Positions 45,818 to 56,644 are shown, numbered from the stretch's first letter. The stretch is DNA of 64,000 nucleotides from Pseudoips prasinana (GCA_951640165.1 OX621246.1:9449001-9513000); one strand, 5' to 3'. Numbers and translations: made by a program. The notes: a model not told the origin generated them from the sequence alone.

Positions 45818-46418
45818 GTTACTGGTGACGAGACGTGGGTTTACGAGTTTGACATGCAAACTAGTCAACAAGCTTCGGAGTGGCGCCTTCCAACTGAACC
45901 GAAACCGAAAAAACCACGCCAAAGTCGATCAAAAGTCAAAGTCATGTTGACTGTTTTCTTTGACTATCGCGGTGTGCACTCTGAATTCTTACCGGAAGGT
46001 CGAACGGTAAATAAAGAATATTATTTGAACCTTATGCGGCGTTTAAGAGAGCAAATTCGACGAAAAAGGCCAGATTTGTGGAAAGAAAATTCTTTGGATT
46101 TTGCACCACGATAATGCGCCTTCGCACAAGGCCATCATTGTGAACGAATTTTTGACCAAACACTTAACAAATACCATCCAGCAACCACCATATTCACCAG
46201 ATATGGCTCCAGCTGACTTCTTTCTTTTTCCTAAACTCAAATTACCATTTCGTGGTGCCCGTTTTCAATCGGTAGAAGACATAAAGGAGAATTCGCGGCA
46301 AGAACTGAACTCATTTCCGAAAGCAGCGTTTAAAAAATGTTTTCATGAATGGATTATTCGTTGGCGTAAGTGTATCGTTTCTGAAGGAGCATACTTTGAA
46401 GGTGATAAAATAAATTAA
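45818..46418 (+). pseudogene. Mariner transposase fragment, one frameshift
   Basis: This encodes the catalytic half of a mariner (Tc1/mariner) transposase, the enzyme that cuts and pastes the element at TA sites. It starts VTGDETWVYEFDMQTSQQAS with the first catalytic aspartate, continues through EYYLNLMRRLREQI to WILHHDNAPSHKA (second aspartate) and YSPDMAPADFFLFPKLK (third). The spacing between the second and third aspartates is 34 residues, the mariner D34D signature. A one-base frame break near 46091-46095 separates the two open pieces, and the C-terminus FEGDKIN is intact. The N-terminal DNA-binding half is not recognisable upstream. A SINE tail begins about 65 bp downstream. Confidence 0.87.
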
Positions 46419-46482
46419 AAACAAACATTTTGTATATTATCGATCTTTTCCCGGTGCTTTCTTGACAGAGTGGTATATAAGT

Positions 46483-46572
46483 TATCTGGTTTCCATAGTA
46501 CAAACTCTGCTTAGTTTGGGATCAGATGGCCGTGTGTGAATAATGTCCCAGGATATTGTTATTATTCGCTAA
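46483..46572 (+). mobile_element. SINE family A tail fragment
   Basis: GGTTTCCATAGTACAAACTC, TTTGGGATCAGATGGCC and TGTCCCAGGATATT lie just downstream of the mariner remnant. Confidence 0.75.
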
Positions 46573-47585
46573 CTCGCATTATTATAATACAATGTCATAC
46601 TGATGGTACTCTCCGTTGAGTTTGGCCACCATGACTAAAATCAACCTGGAAAACAAACATGACAATATATCAATATTTTTTGGGTTCTTTCGGATTATGT
46701 GGAGCGCTATATATAAGTGGCGCTTCCCTAAATCTCTTTCATTAATAATACCACTATGTCCACGCAAAGATTAATATATCACAGCACGTGAAATGTAACG
46801 AAAACACAGGGCCGCTATAAAGAGCCCAGACCAACATTATTTACGGCAGCGGCAAAATTCGCGTATTAAATATATGAAGATATAGCTTGCGATAATTTAT
46901 TATGGCTGAAGAGGATATTCATAACGTATCTTTATAGTGGTGCGAGTTGAAATTTATTTTTTTCCGTATATGGGAGTATTTTGATTTTCTTCGTAAGAAT
47001 AAAAAAGAAAGAAAGTATTACTAACGAAGCATAAAATATTACTAATTTATGTTTCGTTAAAAGTAAAGTTTTTCTTAAATTATTTTCTTAAATTGTTATT
47101 ACTCTGTTGTCATGTTTTGTTCTAAATAATTTCGTTTGAAATTGATAGGACATGAAATTATGATATGTTATTATCATAAATGGCGTATATATATATATAT
47201 ATATATATATACATTTATTGGATAGTTGGATATTATTTTTGTTAATACTATATCTCAGAACTACTATTTATGGGACACATAAATAGTTGTCCGGATTAAT
47301 TAATTAATATTATTATTATATGGCCTTAAAAATAAAATACTACAAATTTAATTATTTAATTTATTATTATTTTTTCAAATATTTGAAACCTTATTATGAA
47401 ACCTTACTATCTATCGGTGAAGAAAAATGTAGTAAAGCTAAATATACTTAATATATTGAAAAATCTCTTTATTTAACTAGCATCATAAAGAAAACTTTGA
47501 AACAATAACTTCGGATTCGGTTTGGTTTTCTGTATTTTGCGGACAACCGTAGCATGCAAATAGTAAGCTACAGCTATAAGCGCCC
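46573..47585. other. AT-rich intron stretch
   Basis: Contains an (AT)n run and a scrap of the family B SINE hairpin (GGGACACATAAATAGTTGTC at 47271). Nothing else was recognised. Confidence 0.45.
47186..47211. repeat. (AT)n microsatellite
   Basis: A pure AT alternation of about 26 bp in AT-rich intron DNA. Confidence 0.95.
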
Positions 47586-47750
47586 AAAGAAATTCTCCGG
47601 CGTAGAATCTATTACGATTTACCGTAGAACATTTCATACTACAATAATTAACCGAATCATCTTCGGTAAGTTATTGTAGCTGTACGCACCTGTAAAGAAA
47701 TTCCTCCGCGTAGAATCTACTACGATTTACCGTAGAACCTTACATACTAC
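47586..47750 (+). repeat. 57-bp segment duplicated with a 108-bp period
   Basis: Units 47586-47642 and 47694-47750 start AAAGAAATTC and share GCGTAGAATCTA and TACGATTTACCGTAGAAC. The sequence between them also contains short CTTCGGTAAG and TTATTGTAG motifs. Confidence 0.8.
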
Positions 47751-48317
47751 GATATTATTGTAGACGTAGCGTATATAAGAATATTGTGTGGACACATATA
47801 GCACAGGGAGACAGGTAGCTATTAAGCATAATAATATATTAATATTTCTTGAATATCATATTTTTATGTTTTTTTAGGCAACAACACATTTTACAACTTG
47901 TAATGACATTTTACAAATAATGTAGTTGGACTTTATTTAAATAACTAGCGTGCTACAAAAATGTGTTAAAATCGCACGTCCGCTAGGCAACTATTATTCT
48001 CACTTGTAGTGAAATATATTTTCTTGGCGCTCACCACCGGGCGATTTAGCGCTGTCTTCCTAACTGCCCAGCTAGGGATGTGCTAGCTAGATTTACGATG
48101 CGGACTTGATTTACAAAATCCAACCGACTTGTAACTGACTTTGGTGAGGTTTTATTGGGGAATTTGAATTGGCTAGATATTCAGCGGTCTGATAACGGTT
48201 AATGAATTTGAGAAAATAAGGTGGCGCGTGGTTCAATCAGTGACATATATAAAAAATGTACTCTCTAGTTTAGTCTATGCTAGATTCGCTTGTTTTAACA
48301 AGATATGAATAGGAGGA
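47751..48317. other. Intron stretch, nothing recognised
   Basis: No repeat copy, inverted repeat or coding frame was identified between the tandem duplication and the SINE. Confidence 0.45.
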
Positions 48318-48500
48318 GGAGGTCACACGGTTTACAGGCAGCCGTCTCGCCACTATGTGTCCCGGGTTCGATTCCCGCAAAGGATAACTATTTGTATAAC
48401 ACATAATTAGTGTGATCTGAGTGTATTTTGTATCATTCGATAAGATGTTTTAAAAGTACCCCACGACACAGGGATGTATTCTCTAGTGCGGAGATTGTCT
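48318..48500 (+). mobile_element. SINE family B, diverged copy
   Basis: B box GGGTTCGATTCCCGC and the tail TACCCCACGACACAGGGATG are clear. The A box is degraded. Confidence 0.7.
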
Positions 48501-49334
48501 GAATAGCAAAAATAATTACAACTGACTTAGTCATATTTGAATATATAAAATACTTATATATCACCTTCGAAACTATTTGCTATGTAATTATTGAAATCAT
48601 AATTTATAATGAATTACCGTTCCTAAAACATTTTATAATTATACATTTGGATAGTTAACGGAACTCACTTCTAGTAATGGTCACCGTAAAGCAAATGTCT
48701 CAAATTACCGAGTAACCCCCCAAATGGAACGCAGCATACGACTATTCGGAACATCCCTATTCAGCCAACTTTACCGCTAACTCCGGTAACAGCTGGCAAT
48801 GCAATTTAAACTTTATTCTCCGAGGATTACTATTCACAATTCACAACGACTGTAAAGTATGTAAGCTGTTGTGTAGCAATCTTGGAAAAATACAAAGTGC
48901 AAGGATGCACTGAAGAAACGAAAGAAGGACATTAATCCGGGATGTTTTAAAAGTTTTTCATTGAAAGTAACTTTTCAAAGTTAGCGTTTCGTTAAGAAAA
49001 GAATATTATTTTTTGTAAGTCTCCGAGTTTTAAGCGCGGTATATAACAGATTTTTCGTCGTTAAAATCTATTGTTGAAAAGTTAAAGAAATTGTATCCGC
49101 TATCCGCATAAAACTTTTCGTAGTAGGTACTAGGTATAGGGTAGACCAATTTCTATGTATCTGTATACATTTCGAAGTAAAATTGTCACCTATGTTTCAA
49201 AATTATAAAATGATAATCTAATCGACTTCTCATAGGCAACTATGCTATTATTGATGATGCAGTCATTAATGTCCCACCGCTGGGCTACAACACGTTTGAT
49301 TTTTTGTACAAAGTTTTGAATAATATTTTTATTA
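48501..49334. other. Intron stretch, nothing recognised
   Basis: A slightly GC-richer patch at 48690-48850 (CCGCTAACTCCGGTAACAGC) could be a conserved intronic element but has no specific signature. Confidence 0.4.
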
Positions 49335-49525
49335 CGAAACTAAGCAGAGCTTATACTATGGAAACCAGTTAACTGATATACTACATTTCTTTTTTAAATA
49401 CTCGTACATACTTATATAGATTCTTAAACCCAGACTCAGGGCAAACAGACACAAATATCTATCCTGGGTGGGAATCGAACCCACGACCTGCGGCGTGCAA
49501 AGCAAGCATTTACTAACCACGCCAC
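49335..49525 (-). mobile_element. SINE family A copy, about 110 bp before the second Lar exon
   Basis: Body and tRNA head read on the - strand. The B box is seen reversed in GGGAATCGAACCCACGACC, and CAGAGCTTATACTATGGAAA marks the body. It ends close to the acceptor region of the Lar exon at 49637. Confidence 0.8.
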
Positions 49526-49636
49526 AATTATATTCGCGCAAAAATTAAGCGCACTGCATCTATTACTATTAGTCCAACCCAACTCATTTTAGTGTGTATT
49601 CTGTTCTGCAAAAACTAAATCGCACTTCCCTTTCAG

Positions 49637-49816
49637 GCATGCAATCACGGTACCAAGTGTCTCCTATGGACGCAGCAGCAGGCCCAGCCGCTAACGGAGC
49701 CGTGCTTCGGATTGAACCTGTGCGAGCCCAGCGCGATGACGCGACGTACGAGTGCGTAGCGGAGAACGGTGTCGGTGATGCTGTGACAGCGGTAGCTACG
49801 CTCACTGTTTTTGAAA
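49637..49816 (+). CDS. Lar: Lar exon: second half of Ig domain 1 of the LAR receptor tyrosine phosphatase
   Basis: This 180-bp exon completes the first Ig domain of LAR. It follows a CTTTCAG acceptor and is followed by GTAAGT. Joined to the exon at 32618-32749 it restores one serine codon (A plus GC) and an open frame. The peptide reads MQSRYQVSPMDA, then an alanine/glycine-rich stretch (AAAGPAANGA), then VLRIEPVRAQRDDATYECV, where the DxATYxC motif gives the F-strand cysteine that pairs with the one in the previous exon. It continues AENGVGDAVTAVATLTVFE, the G strand and linker toward Ig2. The alanine-rich loop looks longer than the matching stretch of Drosophila Lar as I remember it. Both ends are phase 1. 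The next exon, encoding Ig2, is not found before the window ends. Confidence 0.92.
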
Positions 49817-49822
49817 GTAAGT

Positions 49823-52062
49823 GCTTGAATAAGTCTTTACTGGTATTTTTAATGTTATTATTAAGGAAGGTCTTCTGTAAGGTGAAGGTTCTTCCGCAGC
49901 CGGGCTGCTCTTTAAAATTATATTAGTTTTCGTACATTATATAGTCGAGAGTGTTTTCTATTCCTTACGTGTCCGTGTACACGTGATCAACGTTCAGCTC
50001 GACAAAATAACATAATTTATTTAAAACTTGGCTAAAATATAATTCCACTATCTGCGCTCCAAATTGTTACTCTAAGAATATATGTAGAAACAACCTCAAT
50101 ATATAATTACGTTGAATTACTATTAATATACTCCTTCCAAACGCGACGAGATTACTCAGATTGCCTAAAAGCTATTTCTTAGGATTTTTATGATCTGATT
50201 TAATAAGTTTAGTTTTATGAGTAATTTACGTATTAATAATAATTATGCATTACTGGCTAAATTTCACACAGCGGAACAGTTCCACTCCCTATTCCTTTAT
50301 TCACACGACTGGAGAAAAATAAGGGACTGTCCTTACAGAGAACGTATATGGGTGTAGAACAGCAAACTTTTTGTGTTCGGACGGGTACTGACAAAGAATC
50401 TCACCACATTTTAAGTCCTGCTGTGGATTTCAACCCAGTTCAAATGCAGTTGCAAACGCGTCTTCTAGATCGAGAAGGAACTCATTAAGCTCCATGAGTA
50501 TATTATTATGTAGGATTTGCCAAATAAATGATTTACATTATCTAATTCAACGCCAAAATCATCGAATTTAACATATTATTCGATGACGTCTCACGGCAAA
50601 CGCTAAACAACTTTTACTAATTCCCGTTAAATGTATATGCAAAGAGGCTAAATGAGCTAAGCAGACCTGAGTTATGACGTCATTATCGCGATTTAGTCGT
50701 CAATTACACCACGACAGAGCAACGCGGTAAATCGGCAACTTAACTTATCACGAAAATTCCGCTCCTCATTTACAATGAAAATTGTCATTATATTTCGTTC
50801 CGGAACAATTTCGAATATCGTCGCAGTGTGATTTATACCGCAGTTTTCATTAAAACGTTGGAGAGTTTTTAAATTAATTATATCAGTTTGGTATTTGTAT
50901 ATTCTATGGTAGCTTGCCCTTAAACCCCTAAACAAATCTAACTACTAGGCCGTATCGGACGGCTCACACCGTTCGAACACGGAGTAAATAATTTGTTAAT
51001 ACCTTACCTTATAAACTAATAATTTATATTATCAATAACTTGTAATACTGTAACATTACCTTATATACATCATGTGTGTATTAACAGCTCACAATATACA
51101 AACACCAAATGCACCAAATGGTCACAAGACACCACAAACGAAAATTGTCATTAGAAACGTGCCGACACTGAATTATTAGTACGCCTGTACACTAGCCAAT
51201 TAACAACCACTCTTGAACTACCGTATTTCTGTCTACTGGACAGCCCTATCTTACCACAGCCTCTTATAGTAGTCAGTCTTCTATAGAGTATACTAAACGC
51301 TAAAAACTATTTATTTAAAAGTGCTGGTAGTTAGGTAGCTAAACCACAGATCAAAGTATATATAGGTCAATCCTAAAAGTGGGATTAGAATTTTTCTGGC
51401 GAGAAAATACTCAGTAGCAACCTGGAGTCAGATACTTGATGGTGTTATATTCTGTGTCTTAGAGCACAAGTAAAACTGTAATCGGTTTGATTTGACGTGT
51501 ACTTGTAACGTTTAGGTGCGACCATTCTCCACGGAGAACTACTTAACGTGGCATAATTAGCTGTCTATCATTTTTCGCTATAGTTCACTATATCTAAGCA
51601 ACTTGGTATAATATTTCAGGTAAGCCGACAGTTTCTATTTAATCAGTCTAATATCCTCATTAATGTAGTCTGCACTAAAGCCTTGATTAGTTATTAAACA
51701 CGAGTGAACATCTTTCAGGGATCAGAGTTTCTCAATAATAGAGACTGAAAAAATGAGGAAAGATCACTTATGCTTCGTTCTCGTTCGTCGGAGAACATCG
51801 ACAACTCAGTCCTTAACGGGTGACTTTCCAGAAAGGCGGAATATATACTACTGTAGCAGGTATACTGTGACCGGACAGTTCTACTCGTTATCGTAGGACC
51901 ACCGCGCCGCTGTTTTTAATGCTTATTTATTGAAAGCCTTAGTGGAGTGCCCCAAGTTACTGCGGAAGGATCATTGTGTCGCCAGTCCTGGTTTATGTGC
52001 AGTTACATTGAGCCACAATAGAAAGGAATCAGGGAAGCTTTATGTAGTGAAGGCCATTTTTG
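49823..52062. other. Intron after the second Lar exon, no gene seen
   Basis: The donor GTAAGT is followed by mostly unique-looking DNA. No Ig2 exon was found. GAGAAAATACTCAGTAGCAA and CCTGGAGTCAGATACTTGAT at 51402-51441 resemble SINE body parts. Confidence 0.4.
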
Positions 52063-52109
52063 GACGATCGTTTTTCGTTTTGTACAATACAAAACGAAAA
52101 ACGATCGTC
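52063..52109. repeat. Perfect hairpin, 22-bp arms, 3-nt loop
   Basis: Left arm 52063-52084 starts GACGATCGTTTTTCGTTTTG, loop CAA, right arm 52088-52109 exactly complementary. Confidence 0.88.
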
Positions 52110-52287
52110 GATCGATGAAGATTTTAGGGCTTTATGGTTATATCAACTTCAGAACCGTATAGAAAAATGGCAATACTGCCTTGTTTGATTTGACCTTATA
52201 CTATTGGAATATTTCTGACAAGTTGAATTTTTGATTGACAAAAGACGTATAACTAGCCTGTGTGAATGGGACAACCGGAACTCGTAG

Positions 52288-52457
52288 AACATTCTCTGAC
52301 CAAATCAGAGATGTTCTCAAGAAAGGCCAGGTCAGAAGTACCCTAAACCGGCGAGCATGTACGAAGAATATAATGACAGTAAACGAGACGAGTGTGCAAA
52401 GATCGTGACAAATGAAAATCCGTTGTCTCTGGCTACCCCTCTGGGAAACATGCGTGA
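52288..52457 (+). pseudogene. C-terminal tail of the same LINE-like protein, decayed
   Basis: The + strand reads FSDQIRDVLKKGQVRSTLNR and later, one frame over, CKDRDK, a TGA stop in place of the tryptophan, then KSVVSGYPSGKHA and a stop. It is the inverted counterpart of 40032-40244. The frame change near 52390 and the Trp-to-stop change show it is dead. Confidence 0.55.
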
Positions 52458-52865
52458 GTATATTCTTTCCCGTGTAATATTTAGTAACAGCGCGGCAACC
52501 GGTCTCGAGAGCGACCATGATCGAAATTCGACCATTATTGTATAGCAAAGGGCGAATTTATATAAATGTTCTTACGTAGTGTATTTACTTGTTTTATGTT
52601 TTATTTAGTGTTATAATCAACGATTTAGCAATTGCTTGTGCTATTTACGATCACAACTCATTTTTTAGGGGCGCTGTAGTCAAATAGGTCACGGTTTTGT
52701 GTATTACCATACAAAAGTATTAGATAGTCACCATTCAAGGCTTCCGCACGATATTGGTAACAATATCCTTAAGGTGCCACTCCGTACGTCTAAGCGATTT
52801 TATCTCGTTACATGCGATGGAACTTAAAATTAAGAATAGTAATAAACTTGCATAAACAATTGAAT

Positions 52866-53155
52866 AATTGGCGTGGTTAGTAGTTAGTTGGCTTTCAAGT
52901 CGTGGTTTCAGGTCGTGGTTTGGATTCCCACCCAGGACTGATAATTGTGTGCATGAACAAGTAATTTGTCCTTGTTCTGGGAGTTTTTGTTCTGGGAGTT
53001 CTGGGAATTATCTATATAAGTAACTATGTATTTAAAAAGAAAAGTTGTATATCAGTTATCTGGTTTCCATAGTACAAGCTCTGCTTAGTTTGGGATCAGA
53101 TAACTGTGTTTAAATAATATCCCAGGATATTATTACTATCATAGTATTATTAATG
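52866..53155 (+). mobile_element. SINE family A, nearly full copy with internal duplications
   Basis: The head GGCGTGGTTAGTAGTTAGTT and GATTCCCACCCAGGAC lead into the body (GTTTCCATAGTACAAGCTCT). Short direct duplications of TCAGGTCGTGGTT and TTCTGGGAGTT show local slippage. The B box is damaged. Confidence 0.75.
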
Positions 53156-53285
53156 TTTAAAATAACCATATTGAATATTAAACAAATATAGGAAACCATT
53201 TATATTCAGTTTGTAAAAGGGGTCGAATTCTTACACCGTTTTAGATAAGTATTGGTTTGGTATTTTTTATTCTTTATGTAGGTAC

Positions 53286-53429
53286 TTACACACGCTAGGA
53301 CATCAAGCTACCCCAATTTGTCAAATCCCCAATTGAAAGTGAACCTTATGCTTTTGTTGTCACAAAAGTTGAAAATCTATAGAAGAAATTTGACAGATTG
53401 GGGTAGCTGGATGTGCTGGCGTCTGTACA
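53286..53429. mobile_element. 144-bp MITE, copy 3, one end decayed
   Basis: The right end keeps GCTGGCGTCTGTACA while the left end has drifted. The interior is inverted relative to the other two copies, as the AAAGTGAACCTTATGCTTTT block shows. Confidence 0.65.
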
Positions 53430-53865
53430 ATTGCTCAGTGTGTATAGAGGAGAGCTTATCTCAGCGATGTTACCGTGCAGCATCCTTTCAGGGGAAGATT
53501 TTAGAAAAAGGTTTATTTTACGTATTTTATTAAATTTTATACCTCTATCTTTCAGTATTTTTTATTCTTTTTTATTCGTTCTGATGTTTATGTAAAGAGA
53601 AACCCGCCGTTATTCAAAACACTCCACAAACTCACGAAATGAAATTGTCCATTCTATATAATACAATAAAAACTTTTCAAAGGCCAAGTTTTGAACTGAT
53701 AATAATTATAATAACATTATTGCTCCAATGTTTACTTGCGAGGAAGTTCCTTCAAAGATATTATCGTAGGTAACCATTGCAACTTTGTGACGACGAGTCG
53801 GAAAAAAAATAACCGATAGGCAGTTTAAACAGCTTTTAAAGATGTATTTTATTTTTATGTCATTT
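53430..53865. other. Intron stretch, nothing recognised
   Basis: Lies between a MITE and a Helitron-like element and contains only AT-rich DNA with short frames. Confidence 0.45.
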
Positions 53866-54229
53866 CTAGCTGTGCCTCGCAGTTTTACCCGCGTTATAAT
53901 TTATAAATTATAGTGAATGTGTTATTAAAGCTTTATCAAAATCCATTTGGTAGTTTTTCCATGAAAGAGTAGCAAACATCCATACTCCCAAACTTTCGCA
54001 TTTATAATATTATTAGGATATTACTACAAAGATTCATCAAAACCTTTTGGTAGTTTTTGCGAGAAAGCGTAAAATACATCCATACTCACAAACGTTCGTA
54101 TTTATAATATTATAAGGATATTACTACAAAGTTTCCTCAGAATATGTTCGATAGTTTCGCGTGAAAGAGTAGCAAACATCCATACATCCATACTCTCAAA
54201 CTTTCGCATTATTAATATTAATTCGATAA
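53866..54229 (-). mobile_element. Helitron-like element with a tandemly triplicated 100-bp body
   Basis: The 3' end CTAGCTGTGCCTCGC sits at 53866. The 5'-side block TTTATAATATTATNAGGATA recurs at 54001 and 54101, and a third decayed version occurs near 54205. Each unit keeps ACTACAAAG and a GTAGTTT core. The period (100 bp) differs from the 132-bp one at 38.2 kb. Confidence 0.65.
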
Positions 54230-54344
54230 AGAAGCTCCATCGTTGAATTGTTCTAGTTTATTTAAACTTTTGTTGTTATTGTAGTTTTCTGTGTAATTTT
54301 CATTAAATTTGCTTTAGTGTTCAAGAAATATGAAGTTATGTTTA

Positions 54345-54489
54345 AAGAGAAATTAAAGCAACTATCTCCATGCAAACTGACTCTACTTGACTCGAGGATA
54401 TATTTCTTAAATGTCAACCGCATTTAAGAAATATATCCTCGTGTCAAGTAGAGTCAGTTTGCATGGAGATAGTTGCTTTAATTTCTCTT
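54345..54489. repeat. Long near-perfect hairpin, 69-bp arms, 7-nt loop
   Basis: Arms 54345-54413 and 54421-54489 are complementary except for one position (T in the left arm at the GACTCGAGG segment versus the complement of GTGTC on the right). The loop is TCAACCG. No terminal-repeat or target-duplication pattern typical of a MITE was noted at its ends. A transcript crossing it, such as Lar pre-mRNA, would form a long double-stranded stem. Confidence 0.92.
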
Positions 54490-54997
54490 CAACATGCAAT
54501 CAATCTGGCCACTAAGCCATATAGCGGTTTACTTTACGTTCTCCATACATCATGTATTAGCGATGGACATTGGCATCCGCTCCTGCAGTACTACGCCTGC
54601 CAAATATGGCGAACATTACGATGGGAATGTTACGATGGAGTTTACTTAGATGACCTACACATCCTCATGTCCACGTGCAATCTAAGCGAGATCATATTAT
54701 TTGATTAGAGTGAGATAGCTATATTTTGCGTGAATGAGCAAAATCATCAAAACGCTGCCGTGTAAAAGGGAATGTGAGTTAGTATAAGTCTTTATTATTC
54801 AAACAAAGTCCTTTCAAAATAAGCGCTTTTGAGAATGGACATAACAGATAGATCCAAAAAAACTTTATAATTTGTTTTTGTTGCGAGTATCGTATATTTT
54901 CATATGCAGTAAGTAAAAAGCAACGCTAAGAATTAATATTATGATCTAAATAAAATAAGATATGACTATTTAAACTAATTATTAACAATGATGTCAG

Positions 54998-55305
54998 CAA
55001 ACAGAAATAGTAACAATATTGCGCCGGCAAAGAAACATAGTAATAATATTGCGCTGACAATCAGAAATAGTAACAATGATTTGCTGACAAAGAAAAGTAG
55101 TAACAATGTTGCGCTGACAAATTGTAATAGTAGCAATTATGTGCGTACGAAGGAAAAATAGTAATTATTTTGTGCTGAAAAACAGAAATAGTAACAATGA
55201 TATGCGGAAAAAGAGAAATAGTAATAATATTGTGCCGACAAACAGAAATAATAGCAATGATTTGCTGATAAAGAAGTAACAATGTTGTGCTGGCAAAGAG
55301 AAAAG
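54998..55305. repeat. 30-bp minisatellite, about ten units
   Basis: Units resemble CAGAAATAGTAACAATGATT followed by TGCTGACAAA, with a 30-bp period. Units are diverged and directly abutting. There are no unique spacers, so this is not a CRISPR array. The isoleucine-rich frames on the - strand are repeat artefacts. Confidence 0.85.
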
Positions 55306-56204
55306 GAAGTAATAAGGGCCTGCTTTATAATTTTGTATTTCAAACTATCATGTTTTCATTTTTAGCTGTATTAGAGTACATTGTCAAGATACACGTATTT
55401 ACGAATTTAATTCCTATTATAAATTACAAGAAATATGATAAATGAAAAGCCACTACATATTCGATATCTCCCTTTAGATACGGTCTCTTAGTAGGCAAGT
55501 AAATCACATGCCAATGCATGACGTCCTATAGATCTAATTAGACATCGGATAATCGGAAAATCTGAGATTGAATCAAGCAATCTACAAAAAAAAATAGTCA
55601 TAATATAATTTTTCTTCAAGACAAATAAGTACCTGCCAACCGGACTTAAAATAAGTTGATTTAATTAAATAATGTTGTCCACGTAAAACTTCTACCACGG
55701 TGGCAATTCTCAATGATGACGAGCAATTTGTAAACAGGGGTGCATTTCCTATTCCCTCATTTTCATGATCAGATAGGATTGCTAGGTGAAATGCCGAAAA
55801 GAGGTAAGGTACAGGACTGACGGCATTACGTACTCTCCAAAGCACGGTTAAGTAATACGAAAATTTAACAAAAAAAATCTCAAAATCACTTATCCTATCT
55901 GGGGCCCTATCTGGGATTTAAACACACATTATCTATGCTTAAACAAGCTACCGCTAGTCCAATGGGGCAAGCAATGAACTGAGTAGCTCGTAGAAAAGAA
56001 AATATGTTTTCGGACTGAAACAGTCTCCCAAATTGATAACACTTGCGTACGGAATCGTTCAGTCTGATTGCAATAAAATCGGAAGTTTGCGGCTTCCATT
56101 CTGCAGATTCTTTATTCATGTGTGACTGTTACAGCTATATACAGGGTATCCCAGAAATAGGTGTATCTACCAAACCGGAAATTTGTTGATAAAATAGATG
56201 TATA
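55306..56204. other. Intron stretch, nothing recognised
   Basis: AT-rich with one 87-codon - strand frame (55582-55845) without motifs. The ACAGGGTATCCCAGAAATAG at 56140 suggests the end of a mariner-like repeat. Confidence 0.4.
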
Positions 56205-56241
56205 AAATAGTCAGAACAAGCTTGTAGTGTTCTGACTATTT
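56205..56241. repeat. Perfect hairpin, 14-bp arms, 9-nt loop
   Basis: AAATAGTCAGAACA at 56205-56218 pairs exactly with 56228-56241. It lies about 60 bp after an ACAGGGTATCCCAGAAATAG sequence of the kind that starts some mariner-like elements. Confidence 0.8.
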
Positions 56242-56644
56242 AGTAGGTATCATTGAAGTCCATGTAAAAGAAAAACGATGTTCAGGCGAAAACTAGTATA
56301 AAATTAATTCGAGTTGAAATAAATTGCATAATAGTATTAAAACCGATTTTACTACCACTAAAATATAAACAAACAGTACCATAAAACCATTACTTACACG
56401 TTGCGGTTGGATACACAAAAAGGGATAGAGCAGTCGACACGTTCAACACGTGAAAATTAATGATTGGAAGAATACCGTTTTCCGATGAATAATAATGACT
56501 CTTTTGAATTCAGACGATATTAAAGTGCATTTGTATGAAGAATTACGATGTGTTGTAACATATTAATTCTATTTTTTTTATTTATGCCTGCGTGGAACAG
56601 TCGAAAGCTTTTTGCGAGGGATGAGTATTCATGTTAATTTAATA

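Larger units (their letters stand above)
32750..49636 (+). other. Lar: Lar intron between the two Ig1 exons (16,887 bp)
   Basis: The intron runs from the GTGAGT donor at 32750 to the TTTCAG acceptor ending at 49636 and is phase 1. It splits the Ig1 domain between the C-strand tryptophan and the F-strand cysteine, just after the basic loop. It contains SINEs, Helitron-like copies, a mariner remnant, a CA array and other repeats annotated individually. No additional Lar-like exon was seen inside it. Confidence 0.85.

Noticed and set aside
49594..49926. Single-exon reading of the Ig-like frame
   Set aside because: The conserved Ig segment begins exactly at the AG acceptor (49636) and ends at GTAAGT (49817). 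The extra residues on both sides are intron translation.
54998..55305. CRISPR-like array of 30-bp repeats
   Set aside because: The units abut directly with no unique spacers, the DNA is eukaryotic, and no cas-like gene is nearby. It is a minisatellite.
55061..55343. - strand frames rich in Ile, Tyr and Ser
   Set aside because: They arise from translating the 30-bp minisatellite.
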